Both the position numbers and the translations under genes were made by a program. The notes beneath the pieces were generated by a model that was not told the origin of the DNA, ran no database searches, and saw only the letters and a list, made by a program, of their open reading frames with translations. Positions 41,601-53,989 of a DNA stretch of 64,000 nucleotides are shown in pieces. Origin of the DNA: Ceratothoa steindachneri (Eukaryota; Arthropoda; Malacostraca; Isopoda; Cymothoidae); assembly GCA_963969495.1 (NCBI GenBank), contig OZ018333.1, positions 89,048,942-89,112,941 on the forward strand. Reading direction: 5' to 3'. Numbering within the stretch: the stretch's first letter is position 1; each line of letters opens with the position of its first letter.

Positions 41601-42290
41601 GCTTTATATAGACTACCTTACGATGACAACTCTGGAGCCTTCCCCCCATCAGGCTTTGAACCTCATCTCCCCCATGACCAAGCGCACGAGTTTCCGTTTT
41701 CGTTAGCTAAGACTAAGGTGATGCAATTATCCCGCCTACCACGGCTTCAGTTCGAGGTGGACTAGGTTTTAAATAGTAGGTTCGCAACTTTACCTCGGTC
41801 TTGTTTTGGACCGAATGCTCTTCCAGGAAACCCGTATTCGCCGCAGCTTTAGTGTCTCTTACACCCGCGCCATGGACACTGTTCGATTCCTGAGATTAAG
41901 CACCTGGGATGTTGATAGCGCAATGCACTGCTCTTTTACCCTCCCTTTATTTCCTCGAAACTCGACTGATGCGAATTTTATGCATCCGCAACAGCGTGAA
42001 TTGTGGATGGTGGAAACGATCAACCGCACACGTTTCTTTTAGGCAGCCGGTGCCTTCCACTCGTCCCCTATTGTGGGGCTAATTGTTGATGGTGGGGAGG
42101 CGATGCTGGAGCTGCCCCGTGCAAAGGGCAGGAACAGCAAATACCCGCTGGCCCGGCGACTCCCTCAGTCGCAAGCGGCTCTGATTACATCCACCGCTGA
42201 TCTCGACGGTGCCTCTGCCGCCAAGACATTACGCGCATACAGTAGGGATTTCCGCTTTAGGGTTAGGCAACTTCCGTGACTCTCTCGAAC
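41601..42290 (+). mobile_element. Family-B-like copy B7, RT thumb fragment
   Basis: The + strand matches the RT end of B1/B4: TKVMQLSR-type start near 41715, LVLDRMLFQETRIRRSFSVS at about 41803, CTRAMDTV, and the segment to RDFRFRVRQL near 42275. Frames change several times. Divergence from B1 and B4 is greater than theirs from each other, so this may be a sister family. Confidence 0.6.
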
Positions 42291-43190
42291 AGCTCTACCC
42301 CTGTGATGAAGGTGGCACCCCTGTGCTTTCCCAGGAGCCCTTCCAAAATTTGTCTCGTGGAGAAGGTGTTTAACCCTCTCTAATCGATAGGTGATTCGGG
42401 GTTTTTCCCCTTACTCCCTTCGTAGATTTGCCTCTGGGCGACTCTCTACCTGAGGCGGGTTACCCTTTGTTTTCTGGGGATAATTTCATGGACACCTGCG
42501 CCATGCGGGCGCGCTGCCCCAGTTTCTGGCTCCCATATAGGCACAATTGACCACCGCAAACTCATAAGTGCCCCCAAAGATATACTCAACACAGAGGAGA
42601 CCTTCAATCTGGGTACAGCTCTAGGGGGAGATGGTACATGCGCTCTTCCACTACTACATCTCCCTGACCTTTCTTTGGTCCCCTTCTTCTACTGTTACCC
42701 CTAGGGTACTAGGTGTGGTGATCCAGACCTCTCTGAGACAGGTGACCAAGCCACATCCGACACTCCTACTCGTTTGTCTACAACATCTGTAGGTTTTGAT
42801 GTGGGGTTCCCAAGGAGAGATAGTGATGGCGTATCCTGCTCGTCCAAGCGTCTTCTCCCGGGGCATCCAAGAGGCTCCACTCAGCGATCCCTTGTTGTGG
42901 TTAAATTAAGGCCCCCGTGGACGGGGTCAGTAATTTTTTGAATAACTGCGATTTACGGCTATGCCCCTCTCCTTTAAGTCTTGGTGAAGGGTCTTCCTTT
43001 TAACCACTAATGATTGATAAAAGGGTTATCCTTTATGTCTTTTAGAGTTCCCCTAGGCCTCTCCAAATTCACCCTTGCGTAAGCATTCTCCCCTTTCCAA
43101 TATCTACGAATTCGGGAGTTTCTTATCTTACTCATAGAATGTACCTTTGGGGATCTAGCCTAGTGTCGGGTCCTATATACTTTCTCAGTG
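42291..43190. other. Unassigned, possibly ORF1-type LINE remains
   Basis: GC-richer than the flanks and Pro/Ser-rich in translation, like the ORF1 leaders of family B, but I cannot align it to any copy here. Confidence 0.3.
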
Positions 43191-44290
43191 CCACCCATAA
43201 AGAGTCCTAGCGGAGAGGGTTGTCTCTCCCTCTCCTCTACCGACGGGTTTGTCGGATCTCTCCTCCTTCTCCATTTTGAAGGTTTACCCCCAGACGACTC
43301 TGCTCTTGAGGTGGGTGACCATTTTCTTTCTCTCTTTTCGCAAACCGAGGACAGATCCCTCTACCATGACCAGTTTCTGCCCAATGTTTCTAACTTCCTT
43401 CGTATGCAAATTGGTGGCGAAATTGGTCAGGGTAGCCTTTCTAATAGACAGCGAAGGCCACCCGTCTTCCACACCGTCACCTTGTTCTTATTTTTGACCG
43501 ACGCCTCACCTGGAAGGCTCATATTCGCAGCCTCAGAGTCTCTTGTACTCGCGTCATGGATATTCTTCGCAACGTAACGTTCCTCACCTGGGCCAATAAT
43601 AGGGCTACTGCCTTACTTTTCCATCTATCTTTGTTCTTTCGAAGCTGGACTACGGATGCGAGTTTTATACATCCGCAACCAAGTGTGTATTGCGGAAGGT
43701 GGACTCGATCCACCACACCGGCCTCTGCCTTCTGCACGTCCCCCAATAAGAGCCTACTGGTCGATGCTGAGGAGATGACACTCGCTGTGCGCAGTCAATG
43801 GTACATTAGGCGCCTGCACGCAGGAGTTCGGCGCCTCCCGCAGGCGCCAATGTCTCGAACTTCGTCTGCAGATCTCGACGCTGCCTATAGCGTCGAGAGA
43901 CGCTTGTGATACACGAAGCCATTCGAGTTTAGGTGTAGGAAAATCCTTCGAGAGCTAGATATAGCTCTCGGGCAGGTGGCGCCCCTGGATCTGCACAGGA
44001 CGCCACCCTGGAGGGTACCACCTTTAGCTATTTGTCGCCACGCCTATGCTGCTAAAGCTGCTACAGCGCCGGGATTATTGCATTCGGCCCTTTTGGAACA
44101 CACCTCGTGCCACGCTGGAACTGTGCCAGTGTATACGGATGGCTCCAAGTCCCAATAGGGGGGTTGGCTTCCACGCCGTATCCCTCTGTTTGAAGTCAGC
44201 AGTGCTATGCCAGGCGCTGCGTCTGTCTTTACAGCCGAACTGGTGGCAATGCACCACTCGGTACGAGAGATTACGCCGGCATGATACAAG
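43191..44290 (+). mobile_element. Family B copy B8, deleted RT plus RNase H start
   Basis: From about 43330 the RT fingers read SLFRKPRTDPSTMTSFCPMF and LVAKLVRVAFL; near 43480 the copy jumps to the RT thumb (FLTDASPGRLIFAASESLVL out of frame) and goes on through MDILRNVTFLTWANNRATAL to the RNase H start: VPVYTDGSKSQ (44122-44155, then a stop) and VFTAELVAMHHSVREIT. It breaks off at about 44280 within the domain. The catalytic first Asp and Glu codons remain; the rest of the domain is missing. Confidence 0.7.
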
Positions 44291-44687
44291 TTTTGGGTCG
44301 TGAGGGGCGGCTAAATATGACGGCCTCCGTGCATAATATAAGCTCAGACCGGAAGTAGGGAACCTCTCAAATCCTCCCTAGTCAGAGGCAGGCGTGGATC
44401 AAGGAGAGGGGGGGGGGGAGCCCCAAATTTCAGACCCGTTTATGATTGTTTTTTTAAGCCATACTTCTATATTCTTCCATTCAGAAACTTATAATAATAT
44501 AGAATATATAGTCTTTTAAACCGTTCGAATCGATTGTATCTTATATGATACATGGCTAAAATGGAGGTAAATTCAGTTTTATATCTCAGCTGACGTCCAA
44601 AAACTACAGTTCATAATTTTCTGATGTTTGAATAAAAATTCGGATCTGAGAGAGTTGGTGCTCACTCCTCTATGAGATGCTGTTGTT
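44291..44687. other. Spacer before the minisatellite
   Basis: A poly-G patch at about 44409-44420 and AT-rich DNA; no gene seen. Confidence 0.4.
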
Positions 44688-45688
44688 TATTATCAATGAT
44701 ATGTAAGATAACCATTATTAATCATCAATGCTGTGTAAGATAACCATTATTAATCTGCAATGGTGTGTAAGATAAACATTATCAATCATTAATGCTGAGT
44801 AAGATGACCATTATTAATCATCACACCTGTGTAAGATGACCATTATTAATCATCAATGCCTTTTAAGATAACCATTATTAATTATCAATCCTGTGTAAGA
44901 TGACCATTATTAATCATCAATCCTGTGTAAGATGACCACTTTTAATCATCAATCCTGTGTAAGATGACCACTATTAATCATAAATCCTTTCCAAGATGAC
45001 CACTATTGATCATAAATCCTGTCTAAGATAACCACTATTAATCATCAATGATGTGTACGATAACCATTATTAATCATCAATGCTGTGTAAGATAACCATT
45101 ATTAATCATCAATCCTGTGTAAGATAACCATTATAATCTGCAATGGTGTGTAAGATAAACATTATCAATCATTAATGCTGTGTAATATAACCATTATTAA
45201 TTATCAAATCCTGTGTAAGATGACCATTATTAATTATCAAATCCTGTGTAAGATGACCATTATTAATCATCAATCCTGTGTAAGATGACCATTATTAATC
45301 ATCAATGCTGAGCAAGATGACCATTATTAATCATCAATGCTGTGTAAGATGACCATTATTAATCATCAATGCTGTGTAAGATGACCATTATTAATCATCA
45401 ATGCTGTGTAAGATAACCATTATTAATCATCAATGCTGTGTAAGATAACCATTATTAATCATTAATGCTGTGTAAGATGACCATTATTGATCATCAATGC
45501 CTTTTAGGATAACCATTATTAATCATTAATGCTGTGTAAGATGACCATTATTAATCATCAATCCTGTGTAAGATGACCATTATTAATCATCAATCCTGTG
45601 CAAGATGATCATTATTAATCATCAATCCTGTGTAAGATAACAATTATTAATCATTAATGCTGTGTAAGATGACCATTATTAATCATCA
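44688..45688. repeat. Minisatellite, 32-bp unit, about 31 copies
   Basis: The unit reads GTGTAAGATGACCATTATTA followed by ATCATCAATGCT. Variants with GATAACC, TCAATCC or CTTTTAAG occur, and most units keep exact 32-bp spacing. A rare variant pair containing CTGCAATGGTGTG followed by AAACATTATCAATC occurs at about 44755 and again at 45138, 383 bp later (12 units minus 1 base), showing a higher-order duplication. Confidence 0.9.
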
Positions 45689-45804
45689 AATGGCGGTGCG
45701 TCCCGCAACTGTGTCCGATTCGTAGACGATAGAATGAAACCTGAAGACGTCGTGGCATTGGGGGTAGGTCTATCAGAACAGTCGTGGGGCAATGGCACGC
45801 AATT

Positions 45805-46863
45805 TTAAGTTCCCTTCGACCGTCTCACTTGAGGAAGCCCCATTGTGCAGAAGACAGATGGCATCCGTTGTCCCGAAAAAAATGCTAATCTAACATTTAT
45901 CGATTTCTTCATCAACTTGCGCATGCAAGAGGTTAGAGAGATTGGGCGGAAACCGGCCGGAGGATACTTTCGACCCAGATCCTGTGGAACAAATCTAACA
46001 GAAATGCCATGCATCGCTCACACAGGTGACGAAGCATGGCGTACGGGACATCGTCTGAACGAGGGGCGGTGTCCGCGCAAGAAGCAAGAGCAGAATGCAA
46101 CTCACTGAAACTAAACCTGTCGTTGAAGAGTTATCCGCCTCTAGAGGTAAAGTCCAGTTGGCGGTATTCCACGAGATCACGGCACGCATTGAATGCTGGC
46201 GGAGCAGCATCCGGGCTAGAGAATGCGTAGAAATCTGTCGCGAAGGATTCCACCAAGGACGCTGGGTCAGAGATTTCAGTTTCATTCTCCTGGAGAACGG
46301 GAAGGAGAGTCCTGCGAGAACTTGCCCTGAACCTTTTGTCTTGCTTCCACACCTCTGCTAGAGGGATCTTCCCTTTAAGTGAAAACATGTATCAGGCCAA
46401 GAAGAGCAGCGGGCCTACTTCGAAATATACTGGAACCTAGCCCTAGCTTGACGAAATTCACCAACAGAAATCGTTCGTGCGGCGCTTATATCACATATAG
46501 GCATCATGCCTCTGTTTGAGGGCTGCCTCACACTCGACTGACCACCAAGGAAGCTGCCGGCGTTCAAAACGGCCAGACGTTCTAGGAATAGTAGTAAGGC
46601 CCGTGGCGATGAAGATTCCGGAGAAAAACTCAAAGGCCTCATCAACCGACCTAAACTACTTGACTGAGAGATAATTCAGTCATTTCCTGAAATGCAGACC
46701 ACCGCGCCCGTGCCAAGCACCACCGTGGCGGGCTCTCGGGTGGCAACGGAGCAGAAAAGGATATTTGAATTCGAAAGGGATCACTACCATGTAGGTCATC
46801 GACTACCGCTCTCATCCAAAATGAGGTTGTATATCCCGAGAGCACAAAGATAGATCGAGACAA
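45805..46863 (-). pseudogene. B9 ORF2, linker and RT fingers
   Basis: Frames 46388-46131 (GKIPLAEVWKQDKRFRASSR, then EISDPASLVESFATDFYAF and LDFTSRGG) and 46014-45805 (PAGFRPISLTSCMRKLMKKS, then LAFFSGQRMPSVFC) match the intact frame of B4 at 10931-11818. The RT palm, with its catalytic box, is deleted. Confidence 0.7.
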
Positions 46864-46899
46864 GAAAATGAAAATGAAGCGTTTTTAGGCCATTGATGC

Positions 46900-47420
46900 G
46901 TAAATTCATCCGCGTTTAGGACACCTATCTCAAGCTCGTCAATCAGGCTGGCAAGCACCTAACCTTTGGAAGTGATCGAGTAGTCTCACCAGAGCGGGGT
47001 CTACCGTTCAGATGCCCGAGCAAGAGAAACGGCTTCGGCAGCTGTGAGAGGACGCGGCGGAAGTCGCCCGCTCCGAAGTCGGATGACGGTGGAATGTACG
47101 TAGAAATAACAGTATATCTCTTATCCATGTGCAGCTGCACAGCTACTGCCAGAAAAGAGGTATTTAAACCAAAAAGAAGAAGGGAGACCTCATGCAGGGT
47201 GTAAATCGCGCATCTTCCCCGCCGACCCCCATCCCGTCGGAGTCTGGTCGAAAAAACTTTATACCCTGGGAGGGTGGGCAGGGGGCTCTCACCCAGCATG
47301 TTTTCTTGCAAAAAGATAGCTAACGGGGAACGGGATGAGACGAGCCTCCGTACTTCGTCCCAGTTGACCCGGAGTATGCGGCGAATTCTATTGAAGGGAT
47401 ATGCCCTCCAGGCCTAGCTC
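46900..47420 (-). pseudogene. B9 ORF2, endonuclease
   Basis: The minus strand reads QENMLGESPLPTLPGYKVF (E of the L-Q-E motif), RDGGRRGRCAIYTLHEV, TSFLAVAVQLHMDKRYTVIS, TYIPPSSDFGAGDFRRVL and PFLLLGHLNGRPRSGETTR. The usual G-D-F-N block reads G-H-L-N, so the catalytic Asp is lost. The open part is 47311-46943. Confidence 0.7.
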
Positions 47421-47591
47421 AGAGGAAATGCGGCTGCCCTCTTGAAGGTGCTGTCTCCTCCGAGGACTTATAGGGGGAGGTTGGGCTCTCCATGCGAGTC
47501 TTTCCCTCCCTCGGCCTCGAGAACTTAGGGGAGCGGGGCGGCTTCGGGGGTGGGAGTCCCTCCTCTGGAAGATCCACCTCCATTAATTCCC

Positions 47592-48753
47592 CTAGCATAC
47601 CAGTGCGTGTGAGTGTAGAAGCCGAAACTCCTGATTCTCCTTTCGGGGAGCAGCTTTAGGAACCCTGGAAGATGGCCTCATTACCAATTTCAAGGGTGTT
47701 GCCTTCTGTGAACCTAAAAACTTGGTACAGGTGCGCGGCTTTTTCGCCTTACACGAACGGTCACGCTGGGGAAGGAGTGGGCGAGCCTTGGTTGTACTTG
47801 GGCTGGGTGTGAAACTTTGTGACGCCAGCTTTACCAGGGGATCTACTGTATTAGATAGAACCCACAAATGGGCTCCAAATGTTCGCGAAAACGACCGTGC
47901 TCGTTGTCCTGGAGGGGCCAGGAGCGGAGGGTGTCTTGTTTTTAACAGTGAGGCATAGGACGTCCCAGGCAGTATCGGGAGCGCTAGGACGAACTCTTTC
48001 TCAACGAGATATGAACCACATTGTTTCGAAGAAGCGGGATGGCACTCTCCGCAATTGACACACTTGGCCACACACGATTTGGACTTATCCTGTGAGGCCT
48101 TGGAGCATCTTACATAGCATTTAAGTAGCCATGAAGTAGCGCGTCTACATGAGCGATTCGTATGGCCAAGCGGTGGAAGTAATAGCAGCTCCATGGTAGA
48201 GGCACGAGTGACTTCAGGCGGTCATGATAACAACCGGTACGCACCGATACATGGAGCTCGTTACAGTCGAACATTAAGAAGAGTGTAGGGATGGGTCTCT
48301 AGTTCCGTCCCTGGTTTCTCATCATGTTCGAACATGACCGCTCGATGGTAGGCCAGCTCTAAGGTGATTGTCATCTATGGAGTAGTCTATGACTTTCCTC
48401 GCATAAAGTACTACTTTCTCGAATTTCGAAATAGAGTGTGGCGTTATACTCACCAGCGTGACATCAAGTGTCTGAAGGGCATTAACCATGGCCGCCTCGA
48501 ATGGATTTGAAGCATTCGCCATAAGGCTCCCGTTCGAGAAACGGGTTATCTTCGGCTCTCTACCAATCACGCTAGCTAGAGCTCTTCTCTGATGGATCAT
48601 TTTAACCTTGGTCATCATGCTGCCATCATTGGGGGGAATAACGAGGAAGCGTTTGACCCCAGCTGGCTGAAAACGCCAGGTAAAGTTTGAATAAGGGGCC
48701 CCCGACGTAATTGAGGCTCTGCACTGCGCACTTTCACTTTTTGTATTTGTCAA
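47592..48753 (-). pseudogene. B9 ORF1 (gag-like)
   Basis: The first part (48753-48322) reads KRFLVIPPNDGSMMTKVKMI, SVIGREPKITRFSNGSLMAN and TLVSITPHSISKFEKVVLYA, matching the gag core repeated in B11. The second part (48194-47592) has knuckles including CVAKCVNCGECHPASSKQC, a VEKEFVLALPI segment, and a basic Ser/Pro/Lys-rich tail (RDRSCKAKKPRTC). The two parts are in different frames. It should bind element RNA, as in other LINE ORF1 proteins. Confidence 0.65.
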
Positions 48754-49258
48754 GGACTCCCCACCCAGGGCTGAGGTACCGATTTTAGCTTGCTTGCTTA
48801 ACGAAACGGTAGCGGATCCGTCCGCTGTTCTTAGTCGTTTTGGTCTTTCCGTTTTTTTTCTTGTCCTCCTATGGGGTTTGGCCCTATCAAGCCGCTCCGA
48901 GCGGGAGCGGTCAATATTGGGCCGCCTTCGTACTTACTTGGCAGTTCCCTATGAAGGCAAAAGAGGTACAGCCGCTGAAAAGAGAGATAGACGCGTAATA
49001 GTGCCTCCAAAGAATGGGGTGATGGCGAGTCCACCGCACCCTTAAGCCTAGGAGAAACGTAAGCCTCCTCTCCGGTCAAAGAGGTTTGGAGGGTCCCGTG
49101 CTAAAGTATATGGTGTGTGGAGGGAGGCGAATTTTGGTGGAGCAGCCTGAAGGCCTAAAAGGTTGTAAGGAAAGTGAGCGAGCAAGGTACGAAGACAGGG
49201 TGCCATAAAAAGGATAATAGGCTAAGTTGGGGCCGCACCGCGCGCTAAGTCCCGTCAG

Positions 49259-49470
49259 CACAGCTGCTAGGAAAGTGAATCGCCGTGCTCCTTACGGGGT
49301 TTCCAGGCTCGAAGATCAGACTCATCTTACAAGTTTTTAGGCCGTCTAGGAAGTATCCCATTGCCTGGGACGCTTCGTGTAGGATTAGTAATATGACTCG
49401 AAATCTTTCAGGGAAATGATTGTGATTTGGCTGAGGCCGGAAAGAACAGATTGCAGCCCAAAATTCCACA
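49259..49470. other. Junction between B9 leader and gypsy RT, unassigned
   Basis: About 200 bp I cannot place in either element. Confidence 0.3.
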
Positions 49471-50400
49471 ATTTCGTCGGCTCCTCTTTGGTCTCGTCAC
49501 CGCCTGCAGCAACTATAATAGAATGATGAGACGAATACTAGATGGGCTACTCCATATATAGTTCTATTTTGAAATTTACGTGGCAAAAAATGAATGGGAC
49601 CAGCACCTGACCGTCCTCCAAGCACTTTTGTAAAGGCTCAGGAAACATAATTTAACAATTGGTCCGAGTAAATGCCATTTTGCATTTAGCACCATAGACT
49701 ATTTAGGCCTCCGCATAGGGAATAATCAACTAGCTCATCAGGAAGAAAGGATCCAAGCCATCGTCAAAATGCTACTGCCCACGACCAAGAAACAGTTGAG
49801 GTCATTCATGAGTTCTGCCTCATTTTATCGGCGATTTATCCAGAATTTGTCACCATTTCCGCTCCCCTGTGCAAACTCTTGAAAAAGAGGTTCCCAGAAC
49901 TACCCTTTTGGACTCTGCTGTCAATCAACAGTTTCAACCAACTCAAAGATAAATTAGCGTCTGTCCCAATATTACGGTTGTCCAATCCCTCCGAAACATT
50001 TGACATCCTAACGGACGCCAAAAATGATGGCATAGGTTGCATGTTAATCCAGTACTGGAACAATAACGAAAGTTTTCCTATCGCTTACGCCAGTCGTAAG
50101 TTGTTACCCCGCCAGAAGATATATGCTATGATTGAGCGAGAAGCCCTCGCAATAACTTGGAAAATTCCATTTTTTTTTTATTAGGAAAAAAGTTTATAAT
50201 TGAGACAGACGACAAACCTTTGTCTTATCTCAGAAACATTAAGAATAATAATGGCCGATTAATGCGGTGGAGTTTGTTCCTCGTGGAGTTTCAATTCAGA
50301 ATATTGTATATCTAAGGCTATGAAACCTGTATGGCTGACAGTTTAAGCCAGAATCCGGTGGATTCTCCCTCTAAACAGTCTAAATTTATGTTAGATTGAG
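49471..50400 (+). pseudogene. G2: gypsy-like RT (C-terminal part) and RNase H
   Basis: The copy starts inside the RT: QFRRLLFGLVTACSNYNRMM, matching G1's IQFRRLPFGVVTACNNYNRM. The catalytic box is FYFEIYVA, again with only one acidic residue where Y-x-D-D is expected. HNLTIGPSKCHFAFSTIDYL and GLRIGNN follow, then the open RNase H frame 49879-50184 (ASVPILRLSNPSETFDILTD, then YASRKLLPRQKIYAMIEREA) and a broken ETDDKPLSYLRNI segment. Stops interrupt the RT. Gag to early RT are absent upstream. Confidence 0.8.
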
Positions 50401-50703
50401 GAAACATGCACCCCTTTTGTATTTATCTTTGTTAAACTAACTTTAAATTATTTTGGAAACGAAATTAACTGTTAATAATTGTGGTTATTATAAATTAGTT
50501 CTTTGCTTTATGACAATGATTGCCCCATGCTTATTTTACTAGTCCCTCTATTGGTATTTATTTTGTGTTCCTTCTTTGAAAATAGTACCATGTATCCTTT
50601 TTTTTTTCCCCTATTTGGTGATGAGAATTTATTATGCACAACCCTTTTTCCATTACCCGCGATGTTACTTCTTCTGGAACTTCCATCTTAAAGGAGGAGG
50701 AGA
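50401..50703 (+). other. G2 3' tract with polypurine tract
   Basis: AT-rich non-coding DNA between RNase H and the LTR; it ends AAAGGAGGAGGAGA at about 50690-50703, directly before the LTR's TGTCAGAG. Such purine runs prime plus-strand synthesis in LTR elements. A related tract (GGGATGGAGGAGG) lies at about 57789 in copy G3. No env-like frame is present. Confidence 0.6.
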
Positions 50704-53160
50704 TGTCAGAGAGTGAGAGAAAGAGAGTCATGCGAACGCAGAGAGCTAGGGAGAATCTCACAGACGAGAAGACCTTCAATCGAAGTCTTTGGGTAAACTT
50801 CCGGGGCGATAAGACAAGCCAAACTGGAGGCCGGGAAAAGATCAGCGAGAGGGTGCGAAGATCACGTCCACCGCGCCCCTTGAGATGTAGTGGGCCCCGT
50901 TTCTGGTGACCCCGTATATAATTCCCAGCACGGGCATGTTAGAATTATTACCCGGAAAGCATGGCAAAGCTAAGTAAGATGATGCGCTTAAGTGAGACAC
51001 ATTAGTGTCCAATTGATTTGGAAAGTTTAGTGATCTCTCCAAACAACTTATTCGAAACGATGTTTAGTTCGAATGCCCTCGTTAGTTAGAGTTTAGTTTA
51101 AGGGTTTGAGACAAGTTTGATGGTTCCGAAATGGATAGAAGGTTAAGAAAATTTAGGCGAGAGAGGTGGGGGGGCAAAGGGAAGAGAGAGTTTGATGGGA
51201 ATTCGAGGTAACTCGTAGAACCAATGCGAGAAAGAGGGTATAAACTTAACTTGACCGAAAAACCCTGCCAAGGATCTTACTTGCGGTGCCTCACACTTCA
51301 GAAGGCTTCCGTCCGGCCGAGTCCATGCCCAGAGACCAGGAGTTTGCGTAGATAAGGATTTCAGCGAGTTGTTTCTTTCTCCAGCTTGTGATGAATAATG
51401 GCTGTTTGTCCCTCCTGCAAAGGGGTTTTCAAGGAATGGGAAAGGGGAAGTTGGGGGATGATTAGGGAGAGGAGTTGAGGGAAGTTTTCCGAACCCAAAC
51501 CCCCTCTACCCATAGTAAAGCCATAAACCAGCGTGTCCACTGTGCCAATCACTGAGGGGGTGGAGAAGGGCAATATTTATGCAAATGTTGAATACTCTAT
51601 CGTTGACCTAGATAGCGTATCATAAAATCTTCTCCACGCCTAAATTTTGATTGATTGAAGAGATTTTTGAATTATGAATAACGTAGGCCAAAGGAAACGC
51701 TTCTCACGTGGGATTGAAAATAAATGCAATGAGTTTTACAGAAAATAATATATATATATTAGAGCTTAATAAAACAGATTATAATAAGTTGAATTACGTT
51801 AAATTAGGCAAGGTTGAACTTGAGTTGAAAATAACTTTGCGTGACGAGATGAAGTGTGACGTAGAAACTTTGTAAATGGATGTTAAATAATTTTGATGGA
51901 GCGAATGTAATCGTTTTTGCTGTAGCGACTATAATTAGTGAATTGGGGCTGTAATGAAAGTGTGAATGGGAATTAGGATCTCTCTAGTATGGGGTGATTT
52001 TAGAGAATAAGTGAAGAGGGAAGTTTTTAACATACCTTACTGTGATGGCGACGCGAATACAAATGAGAGAGTTATCTCGCGTTATTTTAAAAGTGGTGAA
52101 ATTCGTGTGTTTGTATTTTCGTCAAGTTCTAAGAGATGTTGTTTGTATCAGTGCGTTAAATGAAATCAGTTTCTCGTCACAGAATGATTGAATTATTAAA
52201 GGTTATATAAAATAAATGAATGATTGAATTGCAAAAGGTTACATAAATAATTGAATGATTGAATTGACAAAAGTTAAGTAAAATAAATGAAAGATTTGAA
52301 TTTTATATATAATATATATATTTAAGTTTCCTAGGAGGATTTTATTATAGGAATGCCCAGAGGGCATTGCTATAATTCTTGTCCATCTGTCCAGGACGGT
52401 CCTAAGCTTACAACACCGTCTCCAATCCTATGTACTGATAACCATATGGTCAGTCTTCGATCGCTAAAAAGTTAGCCATAGAGAGGGAAAGGGAGATAAT
52501 TCAATATAAGAGGAAATCAAAACTATCTTCTTTGGACTTACACAGACACAAGTGCAAGACTGTGCAATAGGCCCTGCAATCCTAACAGCATGATAAAATC
52601 AGTATTCGCCCGAGTCAGCCAAGGACACGACGCGCAAATTCCCAAGCGACTCCCGCAACCCAAAGGGTTTGCAGGCAAGAATACTTCCGGCGAGAATACT
52701 TCCTCGATTCGAACCATCAAGACTCACCACGGAAATTGTAAGACAATTACGTATTTTCTCGCTATCAACTTCGAAGAGGCGCGACACTATTCGACCTCGA
52801 AGATTCATCCATGATCCTGATCCCCTCCCATTTTCTTTCGATTAGTCATTTATGCATGCTCGCGGCACGTGCCGAAGCATCCATTTAAATTAATTTGGAT
52901 CTCCAATTAGTCCAGTGTATTTCACAGTGTTTCCTGTGTTGTTAAATTTTATTGTTTGTATAGTAGTAAAGATCTTTTTTGTTTCCCCTGTTTGATTCCC
53001 AGAACCACATAGCAACCATTTAAGTGAAATCGGCCAAAGGTAGAATAAGCACTCGTATATAATTGGGTTGTGCCCCTCACCAAAAAGGGGCATTCCCCCG
53101 CACCTGCTTGTCACCTCATTTTCCCGCATCCAAGGAGTTAAGCGAAGGTCAGGGAGCTCA
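50704..53160 (+). repeat. 3' LTR of G2, split by an insertion
   Basis: Two parts, 50704-50938 and about 52588-53160, together align with the solo LTR at 8059-8856 (about 800 bp). It starts TGTCAGAGAGTGAG after the polypurine tract and ends GGGAGCTCA. Family-A endonuclease sequence follows at once, as after the solo LTR. Confidence 0.75.
50937..52587. mobile_element. 1.65-kb TG...CA insertion inside the G2 LTR
   Basis: The insert begins TGTTAGAATTATTACC and ends CAATCCTAACA, so its ends form a 6-bp inverted repeat TGTTAG/CTAACA, as LTRs do. GCATG occurs at 50934-50938 and 52588-52592; if counted as target duplication it is 5 bp, but TG of the insert and TG of the target overlap, so the duplication could be only GCA. 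No pol sequence lies within, so a large solo LTR is the simplest reading; a DNA element is possible. Confidence 0.5.
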
Positions 53161-53989
53161 TACTTGACCTACGACAGATATCTACTGTGGTATATAACCA
53201 TTCCACATATTATCCTCTATTTTACAATGGAATTGTCAAGGCGTTGTTCCCAAGTGGAAAGAACCAGGTTCTTTTGATCTTTTCTGACCCCAATGTAATT
53301 TGTCTTCAGGACAACCAACTGGGGAACCGCCCTTGTCCGGCGATACCTAGTTTTTATATTTTCCACTCTAATGCTCCTGTCGGGCGCTCGTTTCATGGTG
53401 GGGTGTAAGTTATGGTTTCGTCATCCCACCACTTATCTCCCCTTCCCTTTCACATTACCCTCTAAGCTTTTGCTCTATTTACCTCCCTCCTCTACCATTT
53501 TCAAGACTTGACCTAACTTTATCTGCGTTTTAAACACCGGCGAATTTACCTTTTATGGCCATAATGAGTCTTTCAGTTGTGTTAACCTGTCTCTCTGTTC
53601 CCCGGATTTCCTCACTGATTTTCGATGGTCAACTCTTGATGACCTCCATGGGAGTAACCACTTGCTTATTGTCTTGTCGGCCGCTCAAACACCCATGCCT
53701 CCCAAGTGGGACTTAGGCCATGCCTATTGGAAAGGCTTGCGAGAGGCCTCTTTCAAAAGTGCTTCCTTGTGGACCTTGAATTGTGTGGTATGCGTTAGTG
53801 TTGTACTTCACATCGATTGTCTATAACGCGGCTACCTAGACTATTCCAGGGAGGAAACCTCCAACGGGTCATTCAACCGTGCCCTGGTTGACCACGGAGT
53901 GTGCGACAGCCATTAAAAACTATAAGTTAGCTGATGCTTGAATCCGGCCACGCAACCTTGTGTCACAAATTTGACCGAAACTAAACTCG
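53161..53989 (+). pseudogene. Family A copy A3, endonuclease and linker
   Basis: Starts like A1 after its LTR (GACCTACGACAGATATCTAC), then the endonuclease start at about 53225 (ATGGAATTGTCAAGG). It lacks the G-D-F-N region through a deletion near 53515 and continues with the domain end and linker to CACAAATTTGACCGAAAC at 53966-53983. Family-B leader follows. Confidence 0.65.

Larger units (their letters stand above)
45689..49258 (-). mobile_element. Family B copy B9, minus strand, internally deleted
   Basis: Minus-strand order: leader (49258-48760), ORF1 (48753-47592), endonuclease (about 47400-46870), linker and RT fingers (46863-45805), then a jump near 45840 to the tail of the RNase H/C-terminal region (GGAACTTAAAATTGCGTGCC near 45810), ending at the codons for H-L-M where the minisatellite begins. 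The 3' UTR and tail are missing. Translation is broken throughout. Confidence 0.7.

Noticed and set aside
44688..45688. CRISPR-like array
   Set aside because: Units are directly tandem with no unique spacers, in a eukaryotic context; a minisatellite.
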